In this document: in pieces, positions 9,800-19,517 of the stretch | Layout: every line of letters begins with the position of its first letter | How positions within the stretch are numbered: position 1 is the stretch's first letter | Source of the DNA: Nocardia arthritidis | GTDB lineage: Bacteria > Actinomycetota > Actinomycetes > Mycobacteriales > Mycobacteriaceae | Length of the DNA stretch: 64,000 nt | Assembly (NCBI RefSeq): GCF_011801145.1 | Contig: NZ_CP046172.1 | Coordinates: 6,696,001-6,760,000 of the forward strand | Direction: 5' to 3' | Made by a program: the position numbers and the translations under genes | The notes under the pieces: generated by a model | The model's database searches: none | The model's input: only the letters and a program-made list of their open reading frames with translations | What the model was told of the DNA's origin: nothing

Positions 9800-10676
9800 G
9801 CAGCAACTCGCGCAGACGGCCCGCCAGCGTGCGCCCCGCATCCCGCTCGCGCTCGGCGAATAGGAAACGCAGCTCCTCCTCCAACTCCTTGCGCACCACA
9901 TCGCGCAATTCCGTTGCGGCCTTGTGCATATCGTCGGCGTCGCGCCACGGCGCCGGATCGATCGGCGCGCCGAAGGAGAAATAGAAGCGTTCCGGGCGCG
10001 GGATGAGGGTCGGGCCGAGCCCGCGGATGAGCGGCGGGGTGAGTTCACGCCGCAGCCCCATCGCCTCGACGGTCCAGCGCAGCGGCCGCAGCACCGGGTG
10101 ATCGCCGTCGACCACGATGTCGTACGCGTCGTCGACGCCGATCATGGCGACCGGCACGATCGGCGCACCCGCCTCGATCGCCATGTGCGCGAAGCCCGTT
10201 CGCCCCTCCCACTTGAGCGCGTACTTCTCGTTCTTGCGCCGCACCGCCTCCCGGCCGCCGCCGGGGAAGACCAGCACCGCCTCGCCCTGCCGCAGCAGCG
10301 CCATGCAGTTGCGGCGATTACCGCGCACCGAACCGAAGCGGTGCAGCAGGTGCCGCACACCTGGTGTCGCGATCAGCACGTTCTCCGCGAGCCCGCGAAT
10401 CAGCCTGCCGCGCCTGCGCAATACCTCCGGCCAGAGCAGGGGTGCGTCGATGCCGCCCATCAGATTGTGATTTCCGACCAGCAGCGCCGGACCCTCGACC
10501 GGAATGTTCTCGATTCCGTAGAACCGCGGACTCGTCCACGCGCGCAGCGGCGCCAGCAGGGTTTCGATGAACCGGATATCACCGTCGGTGAGCGAAACCG
10601 AAAGCGGCGCACCATCACTCAGCGATGGTTCGGCATGGCCGGGCCGCGGATCGGCCACGGAGTGATCGTGCGACAT
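9792..10676 (-). CDS. Lysophospholipid acyltransferase family protein
   Basis: 294 residues from ATG 10676, preceded by AGGAGGGTGTC; an upstream in-frame start at 10736 has no ribosome site. The acyltransferase core is visible: ENIPVEGPALLVGNHNLMGG near residue 78, with the His-Asp pair spaced more widely than the usual HX4D, then VLVFPGGGREAVRRK near residue 150 and IEAGAPIVPVAMIG. This resembles the PlsC/DGAT-like proteins of actinobacteria that acylate glycerol lipids. The C-terminal ~40 residues are a charged helix. It acts at the membrane face and its acceptor is unknown. Confidence 0.75.
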   Translation of the reverse strand: MSHDHSVADPRPGHAEPSLSDGAPLSVSLTDGDIRFIETLLAPLRAWTSPRFYGIENIPVEGPALLVGNHNLMGGIDAPLLWPEVLRRRGRLIRGLAENVLIATPGVRHLLHRFGSVRGNRRNCMALLRQGEAVLVFPGGGREAVRRKNEKYALKWEGRTGFAHMAIEAGAPIVPVAMIGVDDAYDIVVDGDHPVLRPLRWTVEAMGLRRELTPPLIRGLGPTLIPRPERFYFSFGAPIDPAPWRDADDMHKAATELRDVVRKELEEELRFLFAERERDAGRTLAGRLRELLPR

Positions 10677-10876
10677 GACACCCTCCTGCTGTCGATCCGA
10701 CGATAGCGTAACGAAATCGACTGCGCCGCATCGCATGTGAGCTGGAACACGTTAAATGCCGGTGACATTCCGGTGTGCGGGGGAGCAAGCACGGGCTTCG
10801 CGTCCGGCGAGGTGGTTCGAATCACACTGAGCGTTTCTGGGTCCGCGTGGGGATCGGGTACGTCGGCACCGGCGGG

Positions 10877-11098
10877 GAGAAATCGGTACGTCAGGTTTGT
10901 GGTTGCGCTGCTACGACGACGGAATCGCCCGAGGTGGGTGCGAGGTTGCGTTGGCATGCGGCGGTGACGGTTTCGCACCACGGGCGGGAGGAATCGGTAC
11001 GTCGGGTGTGTGGTTGCGCTGCAACGACGACGGAATCGCCCGAGGTGGGTGCGGGGTTGCGTCGGCAGGCGGCGGTGGCGGTTTCGCACCACGGATGA
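10877..11098 (+). repeat. Two tandem 111-nt imperfect repeat units
   Basis: Units 10877-10987 and 10988-11098 align end to end. Each contains AATCGGTACGTC, then GTGGTTGCGCTGC, the core ACGACGACGGAATCGCCCGA, GGTGGGTGCG, and ends GTTTCGCACCACGG. Related units on the opposite strand are at 11461-11567 and ~11570-11685, with a decayed core near 11725-11749. Confidence 0.75.
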
Positions 11099-11288
11099 CG
11101 CTACGGCGTGTCGGACGACACGAGCTGCCATCGTCGGCGTGTCACGACGTGTCCCGGTGCCGCCGCCCCCCGTCTTCGAACCGAACATTCGGTATACGGG
11201 GTGTCCGGTTGGTGGACGGGGTTCGGGACCGATCACCTACGCACACAAAGATAGCCACGAAGTCGCCAGCGGTCTGGGTCGGGTTGTG

Positions 11289-11357
11289 GTTGTTGTCTAA
11301 CTCTGAGCGACAACAACGGATGCGAGCCTGAATTGTCGCTCCGAGTTAGACAACAAC
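11289..11357. repeat. Long palindrome: 25-bp arms, 19-base loop
   Basis: Arm 11289-11313 begins GTTGTTGTCTAACTC and ends GAGCGACAA. Its partner 11333-11357 is the reverse complement with a single mismatch. The 19-base loop is 11314-11332. It sits between the repeat units of opposite orientation and has no T-tract, so it is not a typical terminator. It could be a small mobile palindromic element or a protein-binding site. Confidence 0.8.
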
Positions 11358-11460
11358 TACCTTGCGCGACTCACACCATGTTCTCCTGCGCAAACATTCA
11401 GCTTTCCCATGCTGACGATTACAAGCGCGAAAAGCTGAAACCTACGCGGGAACAACGCCA

Positions 11461-11749
11461 TCCGTGGTGCGTAACCGCCGCACCGCTCGCAACGCAACCC
11501 CGCACCCACCTCGGGCGATTCCGTCGTCGTAGCGGCGCGGCCACGCTCTCGACGCACCGACACCTCCCCACCGAAGCGGAGCCCGCAACGCCACCGACCA
11601 ACGCAACCCCGCGCTCACCTCGGGCGATTCCGTCGTCGTAGCGGCGCGGCCACCCACTCGCCGCACCGACACCTCCCCATTCAAGCGGAGCCCGGAACGC
11701 CACCTACCGGCGTACCTCAGCCGCAATCTCAGGCGATCCCATCGTCGTA
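11461..11749 (-). repeat. Inverted-orientation copies of the ~110-nt repeat
   Basis: The core that reads ACGACGACGGAATCGCCCGA on the plus strand at 10913 and 11024 recurs reversed at 11501-11530 and 11611-11639, and in decayed form at about 11725-11749 (one arm reads CATCGTCGTAGCGGCGC). Flanks also match (CGTGGTGCG at the outer edge). Together with the plus-oriented pair they flank the palindrome. Confidence 0.7.
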
Positions 11750-11803
11750 GCGGCGCAACCGAACGTACCGATCACGCCGAACGTACCGATCACGCCAACG
11801 GAT

Positions 11804-13348
11804 TCACGCTTGTGCCGCAGCGCCACCCGCGTGCGCGTACTCGGCAAGCGCCGCCGCCAGCGCATGCGGCACCCGCGCGTGCACCCGGGCACCGCCTTCC
11901 TCATGCGTCGAGCTCACGATGCGCCCGTCGGCGTGGATGCGGGCGAGCAGGTCGCCGCGGCTGTACGGGAGCAGCACGCTGATCTCCACGTCGAGTCCGC
12001 CGAGCAGGTCGCCGAGCCGGGCGCGCAGGGCATCGATGCCCGCGCCGGTGTGCGCGGAAACGAAGGCGGCGTCCGGAAGCTGGGCCTGCAACCTGGTCAG
12101 CTCCATCGGGGCGATCGCGTCGATCTTGTTGACCACCAACAGTTCCGGCGGAGCCGGCAGCTTCGACTGCTTGATGACGTCGGTGATGACCTCGCGGACC
12201 GCCTTGATCTGTTCGGCGGGCAGCGGATCGGATCCGTCGACCACGTGCAGCAGCAGGTCGGCGCCGGTCACCTCCTCCAGGGTGGAGCGGAACGCCTCGA
12301 CCAGCTGGGTGGGCAGGTGCCGCACGAATCCGACGGTGTCGGTGAACACCACCTCGCGGCCGTCGTCCAGCGCGGCCCGACGGGTGGTCGGGTCCAGGGT
12401 GGCGAACAGCGCGTCCTGCACCAGCACACCGGATCCGGTGAGCGCGTTCATCAGGCTCGATTTGCCCGCATTGGTGTAGCCGACGATGGCCACTGAAGGG
12501 ATGCCGCTGGAGTTGCGGCGCGAACGCATCGTGTCGCGCGCGGTCTTCATCTCCCGGATCTCGCGGCGCAGCTTGGCCATTCGCTCGCGAATGCGCCGAC
12601 GATCGGTTTCGATCTTGGTCTCACCGGGACCACGCAGACCGACACCGCCGTTGCTGCCCGCGCGGCCACCGGCCTGCCGGGACATGGACTCACCCCAACC
12701 GCGCAGCCGCGGCAGCATGTACTCCATCTGTGCCAGCGCGACCTGCGCCTTGCCCTCGCGGGAGGTGGCGTGCTGGGCGAAGATGTCCAGGATCAGCGCG
12801 GTCCGGTCGATCACCTTGACCTTGACCACCTTTTCCAGCGCGGTCAACTGCGCCGGGGTCAGCTCACCGTCGCAGATGACGGTGTCGGCACCGGTTTCCA
12901 GCACCACCGCCCGCAGCTCATCGGCCTTGCCGGAACCGATATAGGTGGCCGGGTCCGGCTTATCCCTGCGCTGGATCAAACCCTCCAACACCTGCGAACC
13001 GGCGGTCTCGGCGAGCAGCGCGAGCTCGGTCATGCTCGCATCCGCCTGGGCGGCCGTGCCCGTGGTCCAAACACCAACCAGCACAACGCGTTCCAGACGC
13101 AGCTGCCGGTACTCGACCTCGGTGACGTCGGCGAGTTCGGTGGACAGCCCCGCGACTCGACGCAGCGACGTGCGCTCCTCGAGCTGCAACTCGCCCGCGG
13201 TGGGCTCGGCGCTCCAGCCGTTGCGGGCCATTCGCGCCTTATGCTCCGCCACCACATCGGTGGCGTCGTCGAACACGGCGTCATCGGCGGTCACGTCGAT
13301 TTCGCTCGCGTCCGCCGAAGTAATGTCATACGTCTCTGATTTCCTCAT
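11804..13348 (-). CDS. hflX: Ribosome-associated GTPase HflX
   Basis: 514 residues. The N-terminal HflX domain is shown by LERVVLVGVWTTGTAAQADA, GLIQRRDKPDPATYIGSGKA and DTVICDGELTPAQLTALEK. The glycine-rich linker with LRGPGETKIETDRR follows. The G domain has Walker A GYTNAGKSSLMNALTG near residue 293, then DPTTRRAALDDGREVVFTDT with the DTVGF G3, and NKIDA G4. HflX binds stalled or heat-damaged ribosomes and splits them. The start ATG 13348 follows TTGAGGATGT. In Mycobacterium the homologous gene also sits beside dapF and miaA. Confidence 0.93.
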   Translation of the reverse strand: MRKSETYDITSADASEIDVTADDAVFDDATDVVAEHKARMARNGWSAEPTAGELQLEERTSLRRVAGLSTELADVTEVEYRQLRLERVVLVGVWTTGTAAQADASMTELALLAETAGSQVLEGLIQRRDKPDPATYIGSGKADELRAVVLETGADTVICDGELTPAQLTALEKVVKVKVIDRTALILDIFAQHATSREGKAQVALAQMEYMLPRLRGWGESMSRQAGGRAGSNGGVGLRGPGETKIETDRRRIRERMAKLRREIREMKTARDTMRSRRNSSGIPSVAIVGYTNAGKSSLMNALTGSGVLVQDALFATLDPTTRRAALDDGREVVFTDTVGFVRHLPTQLVEAFRSTLEEVTGADLLLHVVDGSDPLPAEQIKAVREVITDVIKQSKLPAPPELLVVNKIDAIAPMELTRLQAQLPDAAFVSAHTGAGIDALRARLGDLLGGLDVEISVLLPYSRGDLLARIHADGRIVSSTHEEGGARVHARVPHALAAALAEYAHAGGAAAQA

Positions 13349-13602
13349 ACATCCTCAATGCTGCCACGCGGCAGCCATTCGTCGCATCCGGATATCCGCC
13401 CCGGCGCGGCGACCGTCATCCGGCAACGGCCTGCTCGCATCAGCACAACGAACGACCGGCCGCCGCCGGTTCCTGTCCTCGAAGTCGGGACGTGGAGGCG
13501 CCGGATGGGACAGACCTCGCCGCGAGCGACCGGTACGTGGGCCGCCAAGCGACAGCTCAGCAATCCCGAAACGCGCGAAAACGCAATTGCCCGCGCATAC
13601 CT

Positions 13603-14493
13603 CTACTGCGCGGACCACCAGGCCGAGGCGATGCGACCGCTGGCGACCAGCACCGACGGGCCGCGCATCCACGCCTCCCCGTTCGCGAGCCGCACCCGCA
13701 GCCGACCGCCCGGCACGCGAACGGTGACCTCCCCGGTGTCCTCGCCGATCCGGAATCCCTCGTGCGCCAGCGCCGCCGCGGCCGCGGCGACCGTCCCCGT
13801 CCCACAGGAACGCGTTTCGCCGACGCCGCGCTCGTACACCCGCATATCGACGCCGCCATCCGCGTCGAGCGCGGTGAGGATTTCGACGTTCACCCCGTTG
13901 GGAAACAGATCCGGATCGAATCCGGGCGCGACGGTCAGATCCAGTTTGGCCAGTCCTTCGGCGGACATTCCCGGATCGACGCAAGCCAGATGCGGATTGC
14001 CGACATCGATCCCGATGCCCGGGTATCCCCAGCCCCCGATGGTGGCGGTGGATTTGCCGAGCTCGCCGACCCGACCCATCCCGACGGTGACCTCGCCGTT
14101 CACCGCGTCGCTCGCGTGCACGGTGACCGGACGCGCGCCCCCGCGGCTGCCGACCACGTATTCGTCCCGGGATTCGCGCCCGGTAGCGGCCAAATAGTGC
14201 GCGAACACCCGGACCCCGTTACCGCACATCTCCGCGATCGAACCGTCCGCGTTGCGGTAATCCATGAACCAGTCGTCCGCGCCGATACCGGCCGGGATCG
14301 CGTCCAGCACACCGGCTTCCAGCAACGCACCGGCGCGCGCCACCCGCAGCACACCGTCGGCGCCGAGCCCGCGCTGCCGGTCGCACAGCGCGGCGACCCG
14401 CTCCGGCGTCAGCTCCAGCCGCAGGTCCTCGTCGGGCAGCACCACGAAGTCGTTCTGGGTGCCATGGCCTTTGGTGAACTCGATATCCAGCAC
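13603..14493 (-). CDS. dapF: Diaminopimelate epimerase
   Basis: 296 residues from GTG 14493, chosen because GGGAGG lies 8 bases upstream and the protein then begins [19 protein letters not shown] like its relatives. An ATG at 14541 overlapping the previous stop is the alternative. The enzyme converts LL- to meso-diaminopimelate for lysine and peptidoglycan synthesis. The two catalytic cysteines are visible in [13 protein letters not shown] near residue 90 and [14 protein letters not shown] near residue 230. It lies directly downstream of the SpoU-type methyltransferase and miaA and is probably part of that operon. Confidence 0.93.
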   Translation of the reverse strand: MLDIEFTKGHGTQNDFVVLPDEDLRLELTPERVAALCDRQRGLGADGVLRVARAGALLEAGVLDAIPAGIGADDWFMDYRNADGSIAEMCGNGVRVFAHYLAATGRESRDEYVVGSRGGARPVTVHASDAVNGEVTVGMGRVGELGKSTATIGGWGYPGIGIDVGNPHLACVDPGMSAEGLAKLDLTVAPGFDPDLFPNGVNVEILTALDADGGVDMRVYERGVGETRSCGTGTVAAAAAALAHEGFRIGEDTGEVTVRVPGGRLRVRLANGEAWMRGPSVLVASGRIASAWWSAQ

Positions 14494-14537
14494 GCCTGCA
14501 TCCTCCCAGTCGATTCGCGCCCGCGCCGCGCCCGGGT

Positions 14538-15374
14538 TCATCTGGCAAACGTCCGGCGCTGCCGGGAAATTTCGTAGAGCGCGGCGGCGGCCGCGGACGG
14601 CGCGCCCAGTGAGCTCGCGGTGCCGCCCATCGGGATGTGCACCGTATCGTCGCAGGCCTGCAGCCAGGCCGCGCTCATTCCGCTGGTCTCGTTGCCGATG
14701 ACCAGGATGGTCGCCTCGGTGAGGTCATGGTCGTAGATCGCCCGCGCACCCTTTTCGTCGGTTCCGACGATGCGCGTCGAGATGCCGCGCGCGACCTGGC
14801 GATCCCGGAATTCGAGCACCTGCGCCGGACCCGCGGCCCGCAGCACCGGCACCGCGAACAGCGATCCGGTCGAGGCGCGCACCGCCTGCGGGTCGTACTG
14901 GTCCGCGCCGTGCCCGGTGACGATCACCCCGCAGGCCCCGAACGCGTCGGCGGACCGGATCAGGGTGCCGAGGTTGCCCGGCGAATTGGGCCGGTCGAAT
15001 ACGACGACAACAGGCGCGTCTTCACCGGGCTCCCCCGGTTCGAAGGTCTCCAGCGCCGGATCCCGCGTCATTGCGACTGCCACCAATTCCGGTGTGCCCG
15101 TTGCCTTTTCGCCGAGTTCGGCCATCAACTCGGGCACCAGGCCGACGGCGGGAACGCCGCTGGTGTCGAGCAGTTCGCGGGCCCAGCCGGATAGATCGGG
15201 CGCACCGAGCCGGTACAGCAGCGTCTCCAGCGGCCAGCCGTTGGCGACCGCCTGGTTGATCGGACGCACGCCCTGCACCAGGAAGCGGCCGTCGCGGTGG
15301 CGTTTACCGCGATTGTTCAGATAGGCCTGCCACACCTGGACCGATGCGTTGCGAGTACTGACACGTCTGGTCAC
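14538..15374 (-). CDS. TrmH/SpoU-family RNA 2'-O-methyltransferase
   Basis: 278 residues. GTG 15374 overlaps the miaA stop (GTGA), indicating coupling. The N-terminal substrate-binding part includes [25 protein letters not shown] motif 1 is [20 protein letters not shown] near residue 120. Motif 2 is [17 protein letters not shown] near 225 and motif 3 is [21 protein letters not shown]. In motif 3 the usual SLN reads SLG, a variation that may affect knot binding of S-adenosylmethionine. It should methylate a ribose in tRNA or rRNA; the target base is unknown. Confidence 0.85.
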   Translation of the reverse strand: MTRRVSTRNASVQVWQAYLNNRGKRHRDGRFLVQGVRPINQAVANGWPLETLLYRLGAPDLSGWARELLDTSGVPAVGLVPELMAELGEKATGTPELVAVAMTRDPALETFEPGEPGEDAPVVVVFDRPNSPGNLGTLIRSADAFGACGVIVTGHGADQYDPQAVRASTGSLFAVPVLRAAGPAQVLEFRDRQVARGISTRIVGTDEKGARAIYDHDLTEATILVIGNETSGMSAAWLQACDDTVHIPMGGTASSLGAPSAAAAALYEISRQRRTFAR

Positions 15375-16324
15375 TGTGGGGTCCGTTCCATCTCGTCGAG
15401 CATTTGCAGCGCCGCGTCCACCAGCCGAGGGTCGGCGCCGTCCACCCAGCGCACCCGCGGATCCCGGCGGAACCACGAGCGCTGCCGCCGGACATAGCGC
15501 CGGGTGCCGATCAGGGTGCGTTCCTGCGCATGACTCAGGTCGTATTCGTTGTCCAGGTAGGCCAGGACTTGTGCGTAGCCGATGGCGCGCCGCGCGGTCT
15601 GCCCGTCGCGCAGGCCGTGCGCAAGCAACCCGCGCACCTCGTCGACCAATCCGCCGTCGAACATGGCGGCGGTGCGCAGCCCGATCCTGGCGTCCAGCTC
15701 CGAGGTATCCCGGTCGACGCCGATAATCCTTGTCCCCCACCGTGGTTCGCCGATCGCCGGAGCAGACGCGGCGAACGGCTTACCGGTGATCTCGACCACC
15801 TCCAGCGCGCGCACCATCCGGCGGCCGTCGGTGGGCAGAATCGTGGCCGCGGCAACCGGATCCGCGGCGCGCAGCGCCTCGTGCACCGCGGCGACGCCGC
15901 CGTCGGCCAGCACCGCCTCCCACCGCGCGCGCACCTGCGGATCGGTCGCCGGGAACTCCCAATCATCCAGCAGCGCTTGCACATACATCATCGAACCACC
16001 GACGATGACCGGCGTGCGCCCGCGGGCCATGATGCCGGTGACGTCCGCGGCGGCGGCCGCCTGATACGCGGCGACGCTGGCGGTTTCGGTCACCTCGAGC
16101 ACGTCGAGCTGGTGGTGCGGAATGCCGCGGCGTTCGGCCACCGTGAGTTTCGCGGTGCCGACGTCCATCCCGCGATACAGCTGCATCGCATCGATATTCA
16201 CGATCTCGCCGTCGAGCCGTTCGGCCAGCGCGAGCCCGAGCTCCGATTTGCCGGTCGCGGTGGGCCCGACGACGGCGACCGGCCGGATCGCGGATGATCG
16301 TTGCGCGGGAACAGGATTCGTCAT
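15371..16324 (-). CDS. miaA: tRNA dimethylallyltransferase
   Basis: 317 residues. The P-loop [20 protein letters not shown] lies near residue 20, followed by [18 protein letters not shown] (DSxQ-type substrate motif, here DAMQ), [14 protein letters not shown] and [16 protein letters not shown] near the C-terminus. MiaA adds a dimethylallyl group to A37 of tRNAs reading UNN codons; MiaB, encoded at 21149-22717, then methylthiolates it. The ATG at 16324 overlaps the upstream stop by 4 bases, and the stop overlaps the methyltransferase start. Confidence 0.94.
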   Translation of the reverse strand: MTNPVPAQRSSAIRPVAVVGPTATGKSELGLALAERLDGEIVNIDAMQLYRGMDVGTAKLTVAERRGIPHHQLDVLEVTETASVAAYQAAAAADVTGIMARGRTPVIVGGSMMYVQALLDDWEFPATDPQVRARWEAVLADGGVAAVHEALRAADPVAAATILPTDGRRMVRALEVVEITGKPFAASAPAIGEPRWGTRIIGVDRDTSELDARIGLRTAAMFDGGLVDEVRGLLAHGLRDGQTARRAIGYAQVLAYLDNEYDLSHAQERTLIGTRRYVRRQRSWFRRDPRVRWVDGADPRLVDAALQMLDEMERTPQ

Positions 16325-17112
16325 ACCGCGCCACCTTCCGCATCGGGACGCCAGACCGCGACGTCGTAGCCGACGCCGAAAGGCGCGTCCTGGTAAAGGG
16401 TTTCGATCGCGGGCGGGCGCGCGTCGGCGGCGAACAGTCCCGCCAGCACCTGGTACGCGGCCCGGCCGGACAGCATCAATTCGTCGCAGAGAGTGGGATC
16501 GAGCGTGGCGAGCGCACCGAGATCGCCGATGGCCAAGGCCCGGTCGAGCGCCGCCTGCGCCGCGGCCGCTCGTTCGTCCAGATAGCCGGGCGCCTTCAAC
16601 GACAGGGTCGCCGCGCCGTCGCCGAGTACGAGCACTCCCGACGGCTCGGGCGCGCGATCGAGTTCGGCACGCAGCGCGCTACCGATCGACGCGCAGCGCG
16701 CGGCCTCGGTATCGGCGGCGATGATCCGCACCGTCACCGTCGCATCAGGCGCGACAACACCGCGCAACCACCCCGCTATCAACGCTGGCAGCGGTAGCTC
16801 CGGATCCGGCGTCGCGCCGAGGGCCCGAGCCGAAAGCCCGGCCCGCACATCCGCGCCGAAGCCGCGAAACGTGCCGAGCGCATCCGGTCCGAGCACCTGA
16901 TCGGCCGCGCCGACGCCGATCGCCGTCCACTCGCGCAGCCCGGCGAGCGCCTGCGCCGCGGTGAGCGCGGCGGCGCGCAGCCGGGCCGGACCGTCCGTCT
17001 CGGGGGCCGCACCGCAGAGTTCGGGTACCAGTATCGGCGGCGACGGGACCAGGGCGGCAACGGAGAACACGCCGTAACCGTAGTCGTTTGCCACGACGGT
17101 GATACGCGCCAC
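16321..17112 (-). CDS. Rv2728c-like protein (class III extradiol dioxygenase-like fold)
   Basis: 263 residues from GTG 17112; an internal GTG at 17070 ([18 protein letters not shown]) is an equally plausible start. The sequence [16 protein letters not shown], with [14 protein letters not shown] [10 protein letters not shown] and [11 protein letters not shown], recalls LigB-type extradiol dioxygenase folds and the Mycobacterium Rv2728c family, which occupies the same position upstream of miaA. The fold similarity is read from motifs only and no enzymatic role is established. The stop overlaps the miaA start. Confidence 0.65.
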   Translation of the reverse strand: MARITVVANDYGYGVFSVAALVPSPPILVPELCGAAPETDGPARLRAAALTAAQALAGLREWTAIGVGAADQVLGPDALGTFRGFGADVRAGLSARALGATPDPELPLPALIAGWLRGVVAPDATVTVRIIAADTEAARCASIGSALRAELDRAPEPSGVLVLGDGAATLSLKAPGYLDERAAAAQAALDRALAIGDLGALATLDPTLCDELMLSGRAAYQVLAGLFAADARPPAIETLYQDAPFGVGYDVAVWRPDAEGGAV

Positions 17113-17387
17113 TGGTACCCGGGCATCCGGCCCACCGCGGTCGCACGCCGCGCACCCGGCCCGCCGCGCATACCGCCCGGACCTGCGGGGTTCGAGTGTC
17201 TATGCCGCAAACTCGGCCGACATTGATAGTGTTCGAAGTGCTACATCCCAGGTCATCGCGGGTCGAGTTGTGTAAGTATCCGCTCTGGGAGGGCGCCGAT
17301 CGATGGTTTGTAGGGCTCAAACCGGGTTCAATGGGATGAGCTAGGGCGTAACCAGGCAGCCGTGACGCGCGGCAGGGACGAGGAGCT

Positions 17388-18767
17388 ATGACCGACAGCA
17401 ACGGAACCGCGAAGGCCACCCCCGGCACGGCACCGCGACCGTCCGGCGCGCCGAAGCCCGGTGGCTCGACACCCCGCCCGCCCAAACCGCATGCGGCGAA
17501 ACCGACGCCGGGCCCGGCGCAGCCACATCCACATCCGGTGGTCGTCCCGACCGTCAGCGATCCGAGCCTGTGGGGCCGGGTCGACGAGGACGGTACCGCG
17601 TGGGTGAAAACGGCCGATGGCGAACGCGTTGTCGGTTCCTGGCAGGCTGGTGACGCCGCCGAGGGTCTCGCGCATTTCGGCCGCCGCTTCGACGATCTGG
17701 CCACCGAGGTCGCCCTGCTGGAGGCGCGGCTGGCCGCGGGCGCCGATGCCCGTAAGACCAGGGCCGCCGCCACCCAACTCGCCGAATCCCTGCCGACCGC
17801 CGCCGTCATCGGCGATATCGACGGGCTGGCCCAGCGGCTGGCCGCGATAGCCGAACACTCCGAGGAGGCGGCCGCGCACGCCAAGGAGGAGAAGGAGCGG
17901 ACCCGCCACGAGCACACCGAGCGCAAGGAGGCGCTGGCCGCCGAGGCGGAGAAGATCGCCGCCGAATCCACCCAGTGGAAGGCCGCGGGCGATCGGCTGC
18001 GCGAAATCCTGGACGAGTGGAAATCCATTCGCGGCGTCGACCGCAAGGTGGACGATGCGCTGTGGAAGCGGTACTCCAAGGCCCGTGAGGCGTTCAACCG
18101 CAGGCGCGGTGCGCATTTCGCCGAGCTGGACCGGGAGCGTGCGGCCGCGAAGACGCGCAAGGAGGAGCTGTGCGCCCGCGCGGAGGAGCTGTCCGGCTCC
18201 ACCGACTGGGTCGGCACCGCGGGCGTCTTCCGCGATCTGCTCGCGGAGTGGAAGGCGGCGGGCCGGGCCCCGCGCGAGGCCGACGAGGCGCTGTGGCGAC
18301 GGTTCAAGAGCGCGCAGGACGTGTTCTTCGCGGCGCGCAACGCCGCGGTATCCGAACGCGACGCCGAATTCGAGCACAACGCGACGGCCAAGGAAGAACT
18401 GCTGCGCGCGTACGAGAACATCGACCCGTCCGCCGATCTGGACACCGCCCGCGCCCAGCTGCGCGAGCTGCAGGACCGGTGGGACGCGATCGGCAAGGTG
18501 CCGCGCGAGCGCATGCAGGAACTCGAGAGCAAGCTGCGCGGCATCGAGAAGCGGGTCCGCGACGCGGTCGACGCGCAGTGGCGGCGCACCGATCCGGAGG
18601 CGGTGGCCCGCGCGGCCCAATTCCGCGAGCGGGTGGCGCAATTCGAGGAGCAGGCCGCGAAAGCCCAAGCGGCGGGCAACAAGCGGGATGCGGAGAAGGC
18701 GCTCGAGCAGGCCAAGCAGTGGCGTGAATGGGCGGAGGCGGCGGAGGGGGCCGTCAGCAACCGCTGA
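17388..18767 (+). CDS. DUF349 domain protein (Rv2731-like)
   Basis: 459 residues, rich in Ala, Arg and Glu. After a Pro-rich disordered N-terminus (~60 residues) come repeated ~70-residue helical DUF349 units, each with a Trp-Lys pattern: [40 protein letters not shown] and [20 protein letters not shown]. Long charged coiled-coil segments join them. The family's role is not established. The gene is divergent from the dapF/miaA operon and occupies the place of Mycobacterium Rv2731. RBS GGACGAGGAGCT precedes the ATG. Confidence 0.8.
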   Translation: MTDSNGTAKATPGTAPRPSGAPKPGGSTPRPPKPHAAKPTPGPAQPHPHPVVVPTVSDPSLWGRVDEDGTAWVKTADGERVVGSWQAGDAAEGLAHFGRRFDDLATEVALLEARLAAGADARKTRAAATQLAESLPTAAVIGDIDGLAQRLAAIAEHSEEAAAHAKEEKERTRHEHTERKEALAAEAEKIAAESTQWKAAGDRLREILDEWKSIRGVDRKVDDALWKRYSKAREAFNRRRGAHFAELDRERAAAKTRKEELCARAEELSGSTDWVGTAGVFRDLLAEWKAAGRAPREADEALWRRFKSAQDVFFAARNAAVSERDAEFEHNATAKEELLRAYENIDPSADLDTARAQLRELQDRWDAIGKVPRERMQELESKLRGIEKRVRDAVDAQWRRTDPEAVARAAQFRERVAQFEEQAAKAQAAGNKRDAEKALEQAKQWREWAEAAEGAVSNR

Positions 18768-18776
18768 CCCACGCGC

Positions 18777-19517
18777 ATGTCGACGCATCGAGGTCCGGGC
18801 CGGCCGGTCGATCTCGCCAAGCGCGACGCGATCCTGGCCGCGGCGCGAGCCGAATTCCTCGACAAGGGTTTCGAGCGCGCGACCATGGATGCCGTCGCCG
18901 CGGGCGCCGGAGTTTCCAAGCGGACGGTGTTCGGCCATTTCGGCGACAAGGTGTCCTTGCTGGAGGCCATCGTCGAGGGTGAGGCGAGCAGGCTCGAACA
19001 TGCCGTGCTCGGCACCGACGACCTGCCCGATCCGGTCGCCCAGCTCACGCGATGCGGCGAGGCGCTGATCGCACTGCTGGTGAGCCCCGACATCCTGGCC
19101 TTCGACCGGATTTTCGCGTTCGAGCCGTACCGGGGCAGCGACCTGGTCCGCCGGTTCTTCGCCGCGGGGCCGCAGCGTGGCCGAACCGTGGTGATTCGCC
19201 TCGTCGGACGGGCCGCCGAGCTCGGGATCATCCGAACCGATGACGTCGAGCGAGCCGCCGACGATCTGTTGGCGCTCTGGCTGGGCGGGACGTGGCGCGA
19301 GGAGATCACACTCGGCCTGTGCCAGAGCCCGACCGGCCTGACAGTCGCACTCGCCCTGGAGAAGACCACCGAATCGACCGATACCCAGCTCACGATCCTC
19401 GACCGCAACCGCGGCATGACGGACTATCCCGGTGTCGAATACGGCATTCAGCCCAGGGCCTGCCACGCGCTGAATCGCTCGCCGAGGGCTATCCATCCGA
19501 TCCGCGCACACCGGTGA
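18777..19517 (+). CDS. TetR-family regulator with an abnormal C-terminal extension
   Basis: 246 residues. The N-terminal HTH is intact: RDAILAAARAEFLDKGFERA, then VAAGAGVSKRTVFGHFGDK. The helical ligand domain runs to about residue 195 (WLGGTWREEITLGLCQSP). The last ~50 residues (TESTDTQLTILDRNRGMTDY onward) do not look like a TetR tail. They continue into DNA that in another frame encodes the interior of an FAD monooxygenase. I infer a deletion that removed the TetR stop and the monooxygenase 5' end. DNA binding may be kept. Confidence 0.75.
   Translation: MSTHRGPGRPVDLAKRDAILAAARAEFLDKGFERATMDAVAAGAGVSKRTVFGHFGDKVSLLEAIVEGEASRLEHAVLGTDDLPDPVAQLTRCGEALIALLVSPDILAFDRIFAFEPYRGSDLVRRFFAAGPQRGRTVVIRLVGRAAELGIIRTDDVERAADDLLALWLGGTWREEITLGLCQSPTGLTVALALEKTTESTDTQLTILDRNRGMTDYPGVEYGIQPRACHALNRSPRAIHPIRAHR

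Larger units (their letters stand above)
10677..11803. other. 1.1-kb repeat-rich non-coding region
   Basis: No convincing gene. The short open frames here overlap a repeat that is open on several frames, an effect of GC-rich repetition. The region contains two tandem repeat units in one orientation, a strong palindrome, and further units in the opposite orientation, described separately. It separates the acyltransferase gene from hflX, both on the minus strand. Confidence 0.6.

Noticed and set aside
10737..11331. Several 76-144-codon frames in the repeat region
   Set aside because: Their similar peptides (for example RRYDDGIARGG) come from translating the nucleotide repeat in different frames.
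10877..11749. CRISPR array
   Set aside because: Units are ~110 nt, few, partly inverted and lack regular spacers; no cas gene is present.
17328..19511. Very long minus-strand open frames (727 and 890 codons) opposite the DUF349 and TetR genes
   Set aside because: They are low-complexity, full of Arg/Ser/Ala and lack domain motifs. They mirror the plus-strand DUF349 gene, a common GC-rich artefact.
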